Shown here piece after piece: positions 1 to 5,612 of a DNA stretch of 6,032 nucleotides; the stretch's first letter is position 1, and the number at the start of each line of letters is the position of its first letter. The notes under the pieces are model-generated. The model made no database searches. It was given only the letters and a program-made list of their open reading frames with translations, and was not told the DNA's origin. This DNA is from Bacteroidota bacterium (GTDB lineage Bacteria; Bacteroidota; Bacteroidia; Flavobacteriales; Flavobacteriaceae), in assembly GCA_023427845.1 (NCBI GenBank), contig JAEYZX010000025.1:1-6032 (forward strand), given 5' to 3'. Position numbers and translations under genes: made by a program.

Positions 1-423
1 GCACCGAACCTGTTGGAAACCAAGCATCTTGAACATCAGGATGCGATTTCGACAATAGGAGTGGAGGCCGTTCACTATTTCATTACCGGTGGTTATGTGT
101 TTGACCTTAACCCGAATTTGAAATTCAAGCCTGCTTTCATGGCGAAAGGCGTTTCTGGCGCTCCATTGGCATTCGATCTTACTGCCAATATGCTGTTCAA
201 CGAATTTATCGAATTCGGTGCAGGTTACCGGTTCGATGATTCCGTGAGCGGACTTGTAAATGTTTATGTTACGCCGCGACTGCGGATTGGATATTCATAC
301 GATTATACGCTGACGAATCTCGGCGATTATAATTCAGGAACACACGAAGTTTTTTTGCTGTTTGATTTAAATCTGTCGGGCCTTGCATCAAAAGGCTACG
401 ACAAATCACCACGATTCTTTTAA
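1..423 (+). CDS. PorP/SprF-family type IX secretion outer-membrane protein (5'-truncated, C-terminal 140 residues)
   Basis: The reading frame is open from the first base and ends at TAA 421-423, so the start and perhaps half of the protein lie to the left of the window. The visible part alternates short hydrophobic and aromatic beta-strands, as in an outer-membrane barrel. It carries signatures typical of the PorP/SprF family: a KFKPAFMAK-like strand, FIEFGAGYRFDDSVSG, and near the end RIGYSYDYTLTNLGDYNSGTHE followed by a final strand. Family members sit in the outer membrane of Bacteroidota. They work with the type IX secretion system in export or surface attachment of proteins, including gliding adhesins such as SprB. 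The next gene begins 2 bases after the stop and encodes an OmpA-type periplasmic partner, the usual neighbour. Genomes hold many paralogues, so the exact substrate cannot be told here. A large adhesin gene upstream is plausible but not visible. Confidence 0.9.
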   Translation, partial: APNLLETKHLEHQDAISTIGVEAVHYFITGGYVFDLNPNLKFKPAFMAKGVSGAPLAFDLTANMLFNEFIEFGAGYRFDDSVSGLVNVYVTPRLRIGYSYDYTLTNLGDYNSGTHEVFLLFDLNLSGLASKGYDKSPRFF

Positions 424-425
424 AA

Positions 426-2315
426 ATGAAGGAGATGAAAAAATGCCGATTATTACTTTTAACGTTATGTATTTCAGCGACTGGTTTCGCTCAGAAAGTC
501 AGCCAGAAAGAAGCCGATGCACTGTTTGCCCGAAAGGCTTACGTCAAGGCGGCCTCATTATATGAAAACGTACCCGAAAACAAAATGGTGCTCCAAAATC
601 TGGGCGATTGTTACTACTACAATGGAAAGATGAATGATGCAGGCCGTGTGTATGGTAAATTATTTCTGGATTTTAATGAAGAAGTAGATCCGGAATATCA
701 TTTCAAATACGCGCATGCGCTGATGGGAGTCGAGAATTATGAAAAAGCCGATTCGGTTATGGCGCTTTATACGAAATATAAGGTCGATACCAAAAAGTTC
801 ATCGCCAACCTTGACTCGAATGTGCCGTACAATTATACGATACAGCCAATGGCGAAAAACACAAGCAACGGCGATTTCGGAATGTCGTTCAATGGCGATA
901 AGGTAGTATTTGCCTCACTGCGGAATTCAAACGGAAAAGCCTATGGCTGGAATGAAAAACCGTACCTTGACTTGTTTAGCGCAAGTATCAATGAAAAAGG
1001 CTTACTTACGCATATCGAACCCTTTCCGGAAACCATCAATTCAAAAACGCATGAAAGTTCGGCAACCTTCAGCAAGGATGGCCGCATCATGTATTTTAAT
1101 CGCACAAACGACAAACAGGTCAAAATCGGAGATGAGAAAGTGGCAACCGTTAAATTGTTTAAGGCCGAATTTATCGACGGGAAGTGGGACAATGTGACCG
1201 AACTGCCATTTTCAAGCGATTTGTATTCGACCGAACATCCAACATTGAGCCACGACGGAAAAAAATTATACTTCGCGAGCGATATGCCCGGCTCATTGGG
1301 CTCATTCGACCTCTACGTCGTTGATGTGAACGAAGATGGTACCTACGGAACTCCGGTCAACATGGGAGAAACAATAAATACGATTCATCGCGAGCAGTTT
1401 CCGTTCATCTCTGCCGATGGCAATACGTTGTATTTTGCGTCCGACGGACATCAGGGATTGGGCGGACTCGATATTTTCATGTCGCAGCAATTCGACGGTG
1501 TTTTCGCAAAACCGATGAACCTGGGCGAGACAATCAACAGCGGAATGGACGATTTTGGTTATGTAGTCGATGAAGAGCGAAATCGTGGTTATTTGTCGTC
1601 TAACCGAAAAGGCAGCGACAACCTTTACAGCTTCACACGCGAAGAAAATTCGGCGCGATATGTTGTTGAGGGTGATGTAAAAGACAAGAATACGAAAGAG
1701 CCGCTGCCGGGAACTACGGTTTCGTTGTATGATGAAGACGGCAAGCTTGTTGGCCAGATGGTGGTTGGTGCGAAGGCCGATTATGTATTCAACACCGAAC
1801 CGTTTAAGAAATACCGGATTCAGGCAGTGCGCGATTTCTATATCCCGCATAGCGAGGAATTCACGACCAATGCCGACGGGAAAGTGCGGTTTGCAATTGA
1901 GCTTTTTGTTGAATGTTATGACGATGCAGAAGAAATCATCACCAAGCGCCAGGACGGTAAAATCCAGATCGTACTTGAGAACATCTATTTTGATTTGAAC
2001 AAATGGGACATCAAACCCGATGCAGGCCGCATACTGAATGTATTGTACGATTTGTTGACGAAGTATCCTGAGATGGAAATTGAGCTTGGAGCTCACACCG
2101 ATTCACGTGCTTCCGAAACCTATAACCTGATGCTATCGAACCGACGCGCTGCCGCGACGATGAATTATCTTATTGAGCGCGGAATCGATAAACGGCGAAT
2201 GCGTTCGAAAGGTTATGGTGAAGCCGTGCCACTTATCCCATGTGGCGATGGTCCGAACTGTACCGAAGAAGAACATTCGATCAACCGACGTTGCGAGTTT
2301 ATAATCCTTAAATAA
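426..2315 (+). CDS. OmpA-family periplasmic protein with TPR-like, PD40 propeller, CRD and OmpA_C domains (PorE-like)
   Basis: A 629-residue exported protein. Residues 1-22 form a Sec signal peptide (KK, a leucine-rich core, cleavage after GFAQ). ATG 435 (MKK...) is an equally good start; AAGGAG at 429-434 abuts that ATG, too close to act as a ribosome site. Residues 24-115 look like degenerate TPR helices. About 150-403 are PD40 propeller blades, with repeated 'SxDGxxLYFASD' motifs near 215, 275, 330 and 390. Residues 411-495 resemble a carboxypeptidase-regulatory-like beta-sandwich (EPLPGTTVSLYDEDGK). Residues 513-629 are an OmpA C-terminal domain with IYFDLNKWDIKPDA and the peptidoglycan-contacting pair D559 and R574, spaced as in known OmpA domains. 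The domain order matches PorE of Porphyromonas gingivalis, which links PorP and the type IX machinery to peptidoglycan. PorE is a lipoprotein; here C15 (LTLC) is a poor lipobox, so soluble periplasmic is more likely. It is coupled to the PorP/SprF gene just upstream. Confidence 0.92.
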   Translation: MKEMKKCRLLLLTLCISATGFAQKVSQKEADALFARKAYVKAASLYENVPENKMVLQNLGDCYYYNGKMNDAGRVYGKLFLDFNEEVDPEYHFKYAHALMGVENYEKADSVMALYTKYKVDTKKFIANLDSNVPYNYTIQPMAKNTSNGDFGMSFNGDKVVFASLRNSNGKAYGWNEKPYLDLFSASINEKGLLTHIEPFPETINSKTHESSATFSKDGRIMYFNRTNDKQVKIGDEKVATVKLFKAEFIDGKWDNVTELPFSSDLYSTEHPTLSHDGKKLYFASDMPGSLGSFDLYVVDVNEDGTYGTPVNMGETINTIHREQFPFISADGNTLYFASDGHQGLGGLDIFMSQQFDGVFAKPMNLGETINSGMDDFGYVVDEERNRGYLSSNRKGSDNLYSFTREENSARYVVEGDVKDKNTKEPLPGTTVSLYDEDGKLVGQMVVGAKADYVFNTEPFKKYRIQAVRDFYIPHSEEFTTNADGKVRFAIELFVECYDDAEEIITKRQDGKIQIVLENIYFDLNKWDIKPDAGRILNVLYDLLTKYPEMEIELGAHTDSRASETYNLMLSNRRAAATMNYLIERGIDKRRMRSKGYGEAVPLIPCGDGPNCTEEEHSINRRCEFIILK

Positions 2316-2354
2316 TTAATTAGTGTAATTTGTAGTTGTGTAGTTTAGAAACGG

Positions 2355-2380
2355 AAAACCGCTGATCTCAGCGGTTTTTT
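2355..2380 (+). terminator. Rho-independent terminator, probably bidirectional, between convergent genes
   Basis: A 10-bp perfect stem, AAAACCGCTG (2355-2364) paired with CAGCGGTTTT (2369-2378), closes a 4-base loop and runs into a T tract on the plus strand. It ends the PorP-OmpA transcript 39 bases after the OmpA stop. The A-rich left arm gives a shorter T run on the minus strand, so it can also end the alkaline phosphatase transcript, whose stop codon is at 2391-2393. No other terminator serves either gene. Confidence 0.9.
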
Positions 2381-2390
2381 GTTTTATAGC

Positions 2391-3809
2391 TTAGAATTTA
2401 TTTTCGATTTCTGCTGCCCGAAGCATCATGAAATGCAGATCGGTGTTTTTAACGAATGGCGTCAACAGCTTGCTTCCCGGGCCGTACATTGCCAATTCGA
2501 CATAGTCGGCCGAATGGTCCATGCTGATCCAGCCAACGGAATTTCTTTTTTTCTGCATTTCAGCAAACGCTTTAAATGGCAGTCGCCGATAATTATAAAA
2601 CCCCGCTTCGTCCTTGTCGAGTCCGTCGTAGTAATCCAGCAGTATTTTTGCGTCCTCGATCGTTACCGTTTCACCATTTCCTGCTTCAATGATTTCCCTG
2701 ACTTGCGAAGGTTTTGACTTGCGGTTGATCTGGTTTAAGATTGTTTCATTGGTTTTTGTATAACCCTGGATACTGTCAAAATTCAGGTTCGCATATTTTC
2801 CGTAGATGACACCCGGATTTGCATTGCCGTGATCGGTCGTAATGATTACCAGGGTTTCTTTATCTTTCTCGGCAAAATCCATTGCAACGCGTATTGCCTG
2901 ATCAAATTCGATTTGGTCATGAATCAGCCCGGCAATGTCGTTCGCATGCGCAGCCCAATCCACTTTACCGCTTTCGACCTGAAGCACAAAACCTTTTTTA
3001 TGGTTTTTCATGCCGTCGATTGCTTTTTGGGTCATTTCGGCAAGGCTCGGAACTGTCTCGGTGAGTTCAGCATCATTGTTGCGATCCACATAATACGGAA
3101 GCGCATCTTCACCGAAAATTCCCAAAATTGGTTTGCCGGCCGATGCCAATTGCATTTCGCGACGAGTTTTCACGACCTGGTATCCTTTTGCTTCGAATGC
3201 GGCATACATATCGGTACTGTCCTTGCGCCGGTCGGCTGCGAAGTATTGATTTCCTCCACCAAGAATCACATCTAATTGTAATTCCAAATATTGCGAGGCA
3301 ATGTCTTCCTGACTGTTCCTGCTTTTACTTGTGACGCAGAATCCTGCCGGCGTAGCATGTGTAACCGGCACTGTAGTGACCACTCCGGCTTTTTTACCGA
3401 CTTTTTTGAATTTTTGCCAAATCGGCAAGTGCGGTTCTCCAAGCGGGTCAACATTAAGTGCACCGTTGTTGACGCGGACTCCGCAACCCCATGCCGAGCT
3501 CCCGGCAGATGAATCGGTAACGATAGAGTTTGCCGATGCAGTTTCCATTAGCGCGCGCGTAACGCGGTTGTTTTTATAAAGATCGATCCAGTTGCTCGGT
3601 GTGCCGTATTTGCGTTTGAGGTACATGTCGGCCATGTTCAGCGTGCCGATGCTCATTCCGTCGCTGACCAGGAAGATAATGTTTTTTGCTTTTTTGTTTC
3701 GGCCTTCGTTGTCGGCAATGTAGGTATTGGCAGACGATTGAAACGGGTTGAGCAGCGTAGAACCGATTGCCGCCAGTGATCCGTTCCTGAAAAATTTCCT
3801 TCTGTCCAT
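2391..3809 (-). CDS. PhoA-family alkaline phosphatase with twin-arginine-like export signal
   Basis: A 472-residue phosphomonoesterase, probably periplasmic or surface-attached, releasing phosphate from organic phosphate esters. The N-terminus MDRRKFFRNGSL fits a Tat signal (RRxFF), followed by a weakly hydrophobic stretch to about residue 28. All core residues of the E. coli PhoA family are present: metal ligand D50 in SDGMS, nucleophile S100 in VTDSSAGSSAW, H151/T153 in HATPAG, phosphate-binding R164 in SKSRN, E279, D284 and H288 in ESGKVDWAAH, D326-H327 in TTDHG, and H432 in MDHSADY. At the positions of E. coli D153 and K328 it has His (H151) and Trp (W285), the combination I recall from the Antarctic TAB5 enzyme. 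About 100 residues between D326/H327 and H432 form an insert where related enzymes carry a crown-like domain. ATG 3809 is chosen because the Tat motif follows at once and a TAnnTTTG promoter lies 20 bases upstream. It converges on the OmpA gene and diverges from sucC. Confidence 0.95.
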   Translation of the reverse strand: MDRRKFFRNGSLAAIGSTLLNPFQSSANTYIADNEGRNKKAKNIIFLVSDGMSIGTLNMADMYLKRKYGTPSNWIDLYKNNRVTRALMETASANSIVTDSSAGSSAWGCGVRVNNGALNVDPLGEPHLPIWQKFKKVGKKAGVVTTVPVTHATPAGFCVTSKSRNSQEDIASQYLELQLDVILGGGNQYFAADRRKDSTDMYAAFEAKGYQVVKTRREMQLASAGKPILGIFGEDALPYYVDRNNDAELTETVPSLAEMTQKAIDGMKNHKKGFVLQVESGKVDWAAHANDIAGLIHDQIEFDQAIRVAMDFAEKDKETLVIITTDHGNANPGVIYGKYANLNFDSIQGYTKTNETILNQINRKSKPSQVREIIEAGNGETVTIEDAKILLDYYDGLDKDEAGFYNYRRLPFKAFAEMQKKRNSVGWISMDHSADYVELAMYGPGSKLLTPFVKNTDLHFMMLRAAEIENKF

Positions 3810-3829
3810 GAGTTTTTATTAATTATACC

Positions 3830-3837
3830 CAAATATA
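3830..3837 (-). promoter_or_regulatory. Bacteroidota-type -7 promoter element of the alkaline phosphatase gene
   Basis: On the minus strand the bases read TATATTTG, a perfect match to the TAnnTTTG element of the Bacteroidota primary sigma factor. It ends 20 bases before the ATG at 3809, implying a very short leader. A TTAG about 20 bases further upstream could be a poor -33 box (consensus TTTG or TTG). The assignment rests on motif and position only. Confidence 0.6.
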
Positions 3838-4002
3838 AAAAACAATATTCACCCTAATGTTATTAAATCGTATCGGATGTTGTAAAGACGGGACCGCTCC
3901 GTTTTTAGACAACAGACCGCTGCGCTGACAGACAAGCGATCGTTGACTAACTGCCGGTTTTTACTTCGACTTTAAAATGCGACATCCGTAAAAGACGATG
4001 CC
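3838..4002. other. Intergenic stretch without a recognisable gene
   Basis: This is the part of the divergent intergenic region between the phosphatase promoter and the folded element. No open reading frame with coding character appears on either strand. It holds a weak 5-bp hairpin at 3888-3902 followed by five T bases, two copies of GACCGCT (3892-3898 and 3915-3921), and a 7-bp inverted repeat CGGATGT/ACATCCG (3874-3880 and 3982-3988). None of these adds up to a known element. Confidence 0.5.
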
Positions 4003-4093
4003 TAGCCCCGATGGAGCCGGCATCCTTTTTCATTTGCCGATGGTTTAAACCATTGGCAAATGAAAAAGATAAAGGCGAGAGCGGGATAATGCT
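4003..4093 (+). ncRNA. Candidate structured RNA element resembling the flavobacterial Flavo-1 motif
   Basis: The segment folds as nested stems on the plus strand. CCCG (4007-4010) can pair with CGGG (4082-4085), and GCC (4016-4018) with GGC (4074-4076). At the centre, 4025-4046 pairs with 4047-4068 in a 22-bp arm interrupted by a single G-U pair. Short blocks TAGCCCCGAT, CGGCATCCTTTTT, AAAAAGATAAAGG and GAGAGCGGGA frame a variable hairpin. That block order is how I remember the Flavo-1 RNA (Rfam) and a repeat seen beside many flavobacterial genes. Function unknown. No promoter of its own is visible. It ends about 65 bases before the sucC -7 element, so it is probably outside the sucC mRNA. 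A DNA-level repeat remains possible. Confidence 0.6.
4025..4068. repeat. 44-base near-perfect palindrome (22-bp inverted repeat, no spacer)
   Basis: The left arm 4025-4046 and right arm 4047-4068 are complementary except at one position, which would be a G-U pair in a plus-strand RNA. The centre is TTTAAA, and the outer ends are five T and five A bases inside a C/G pair. It forms the core hairpin of the element at 4003-4093. It has terminator-like flanks but no gene ends nearby on either strand, so a plain terminator role is not favoured. Confidence 0.9.
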
Positions 4094-4158
4094 TCAAAAA
4101 AAAGCCATGATGAACTAAATTAAAGCGGCTTTCATTTTAGCCGGTCCCACTTTTTAGC

Positions 4159-4166
4159 TACTTTTG
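4159..4166 (+). promoter_or_regulatory. Bacteroidota-type -7 promoter element of sucC
   Basis: TACTTTTG matches TAnnTTTG perfectly. It ends 29 bases before the sucC ATG, giving an expected leader of roughly 20-25 bases. TTTTAG at 4135-4140, 18 bases upstream, could be a degenerate -33 box. The last G is also the first base of an in-frame GTG, which argues against using that GTG as the sucC start. Confidence 0.65.
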
Positions 4167-4195
4167 TGACACTTAAAAAGTCAAAAACTTCAACA

Positions 4196-5392
4196 ATGGA
4201 TATACACGAATACCAGGGAAAAGAGATTCTAGCGAGCTATGGCGTAAAAACCCAGCGAGGCTATGTTGCCAATAATCCTCAGGAGGCAGTTGCCGCTGCG
4301 AAAAAACTTACTGCCGAAACCGGAACCGGATGGCACGTAATCAAAGCGCAGGTCCATGCAGGTGGACGCGGCAAAGGCGGAGGTGTGAAACTCGCCAAGA
4401 ATTTACAGCAAGTAGAAGAAATTGCGGAACAGATCATCGGAATGCAATTGATTACGCCGCAAACATCGGCTGAAGGTAAAAAAGTTCATAAAGTTCTTGT
4501 TGCCGAGGATGTGTATTATCCGGGTGAAAGCGAGACTTCCGAGTTTTACATGTCGGTTCTTTTGAATCGCGGTAAGGCAAAGAACATGATTATGTATTCT
4601 ACCGAAGGTGGGATGGATATCGAGGAAGTTGCAGAAAAAACGCCTCATTTGATTTATACAGAGGAAATCGATCCAAATGTCGGACTTCAGGCGTTCCAGG
4701 CCAGAAGGATTGCGTTCAATCTTGGTCTGTCGGGGAATGCGTTCAAGGAAATGGTACAGTTTGTCAGTTCGTTGTATAATGCCTACGTTGGATCGGATGC
4801 TTCGATGTTCGAAATCAACCCTGTCCTGAAAACATCCGACAATAAGATCATTGCCGTTGATGCAAAAGTGAACCTTGACGACAATGCGCTTTACCGTCAT
4901 GCAACTCTTGCCGAGATGCGCGATGTGCGTGAGGAAAACCCAATCGAGGTTGAAGCGAAAGCCGCGGGATTGAACTATGTTGACCTTGACGGAACCGTGG
5001 GCTGTATGGTAAATGGTGCCGGACTTGCGATGGCAACGATGGATTTGATCAAATATGCCGGTTACGAGCCTGCGAATTTCCTTGACGTTGGTGGTACCGC
5101 CGATGCGAAACGTGTCGAGCTTGCATTCCGTATCATTTTGAAAGATCCAAACGTAAAAGCGATTTTGATCAATATTTTTGGTGGAATTGTTCGTTGCGAC
5201 CGTGTAGCGCAAGGGGTTATCGATGCGTATAAAAATATGGGCGATACGATTAAAGTGCCGATCATCGTACGTTTACAGGGTACGAATGCCGAGCTTGCTA
5301 AAGAAATGATCGACAATTCGGGCATGCCAATCCTATCGGCTGTCGAGTTTCAGGAAGCCGCCGACCAGGTAAAGGCTGCACTGAGCAAATAA
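4196..5392 (+). CDS. sucC: Succinyl-CoA synthetase (succinate-CoA ligase) beta subunit
   Basis: A 398-residue cytoplasmic TCA-cycle enzyme subunit. With SucD it interconverts succinyl-CoA plus NDP and phosphate with succinate plus NTP. ATG 4196 gives the classic N-terminus MDIHEYQGKEIL; the in-frame GTG at 4166 would add 10 residues but overlaps the promoter. An ATP-grasp domain covers about residues 1-240: K50, the HAGGRGKGGG loop at 54-63, Mg ligands N208 in FEINP and D222 in VDAKVN, with E206. The C-terminal ligase domain follows, with VNGAG at 272-276, NFLDVGG at 294-300 and NIFGGIVRCD at 326-335. Each matches E. coli SucC (388 residues) with a constant offset of +9 after residue 200. Nucleotide preference (ATP or GTP) cannot be told by eye. 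sucD is not adjacent: a terminator and then an opposing gene follow, so sucC looks monocistronic. Confidence 0.98.
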   Translation: MDIHEYQGKEILASYGVKTQRGYVANNPQEAVAAAKKLTAETGTGWHVIKAQVHAGGRGKGGGVKLAKNLQQVEEIAEQIIGMQLITPQTSAEGKKVHKVLVAEDVYYPGESETSEFYMSVLLNRGKAKNMIMYSTEGGMDIEEVAEKTPHLIYTEEIDPNVGLQAFQARRIAFNLGLSGNAFKEMVQFVSSLYNAYVGSDASMFEINPVLKTSDNKIIAVDAKVNLDDNALYRHATLAEMRDVREENPIEVEAKAAGLNYVDLDGTVGCMVNGAGLAMATMDLIKYAGYEPANFLDVGGTADAKRVELAFRIILKDPNVKAILINIFGGIVRCDRVAQGVIDAYKNMGDTIKVPIIVRLQGTNAELAKEMIDNSGMPILSAVEFQEAADQVKAALSK

Positions 5393-5445
5393 TATAAAAA
5401 TGTATTGGTTAGTGTTCAAAACTATTGCCGATACTTACGTTTTTT

Positions 5446-5470
5446 AAATCCGCCTTCGGGCGGATTTTTT
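5446..5470 (+). terminator. Rho-independent terminator of sucC with UUCG tetraloop
   Basis: AAATCCGCC (5446-5454) pairs perfectly with GGCGGATTT (5459-5467) around the loop TTCG, closed by C-G, which is the extra-stable cUUCGg tetraloop. A run of six T bases follows (5465-5470). It lies 53 bases after the sucC stop. The minus strand has an A tract at the equivalent place, so it acts in the plus direction only. Confidence 0.93.
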
Positions 5471-5480
5471 ATTACGCTAA

Positions 5481-5597
5481 ATGGGCAGAGAAGCACGTTT
5501 TTTAGCAAATTCGATTCAAGCAATTGAGAATGTAGTTCAGTCAGTTGCGTGGATTACAACGATCAATCAAAAGATTGAAGCCTATAAAAAATGGTGA
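5481..5597 (+). CDS. Possible small protein of 38 residues, unknown function
   Basis: An ATG-started frame of 38 codons runs between the sucC terminator and the convergent OsmC gene, ending at TGA 5595-5597. It is not recognised as a known family. The product begins MGREARFLANSIQAIENVV and ends KIEAYKKW. Hydrophobic residues at 8, 12, 15, 19, 22, 25, 28, 32 and 35 are spaced 3-4 apart, as in one long amphipathic helix or coiled coil, and two Trp codons occur. There is no signal peptide and no membrane segment. A TAA directly precedes the ATG, no Shine-Dalgarno sequence or good promoter is visible, and the terminator hairpin lies just upstream. It would therefore need its own promoter or readthrough from sucC. 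It could be a real small gene, the tail of a decayed gene, or chance. Confidence 0.35.
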   Translation: MGREARFLANSIQAIENVVQSVAWITTINQKIEAYKKW

Positions 5598-5612
5598 ATC
5601 TATGGCCGGGTT

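Noticed and set aside
461..473. Lipoprotein signal (LTLC) in the OmpA-family protein
   Set aside because: Leu directly before Cys is not accepted in a normal lipobox, whereas a standard signal peptidase I site follows at GFAQ.
1302..2096. 264-codon open frame on the minus strand inside the OmpA gene
   Set aside because: It lies wholly antisense to a gene with clear domains; its translation has no recognisable motif, and it has no promoter or start context. It is a shadow produced by codon bias.
3888..3906. Small hairpin followed by five T bases, terminator-like on the plus strand
   Set aside because: The stem has only five pairs, one of them G-U, and no plus-strand gene ends upstream of it.
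3910..3931. Pho-box-like CTGTCA and CTGTTG on the minus strand upstream of the phosphatase
   Set aside because: The two copies are 16 bases apart instead of the 11-base period of PhoB boxes, lie some 70-100 bases upstream of the -7 element, and Pho boxes are not established for this phylum.
4096..4132. AAAGCC/GGCTTT inverted repeat followed on the minus strand by eight T bases
   Set aside because: The stem is 6 bp with a 20-base loop, competing local pairings exist, and no minus-strand transcript is expected to end here.
4166..4195. Upstream in-frame GTG start for sucC
   Set aside because: It overlaps the -7 promoter element, and the extra ten residues are not part of the SucC family N-terminus, which begins at M-x-IHEYQGKE.
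4403..5212. 269-codon open frame on the minus strand inside sucC
   Set aside because: It is antisense to a fully conserved enzyme gene, and its Cys/His/Arg-rich, low-information translation is typical of a shadow frame.
5400..5447. 15-codon frame from ATG 5400 after sucC
   Set aside because: It is very short, runs into the left arm of the sucC terminator and has no supporting signal.
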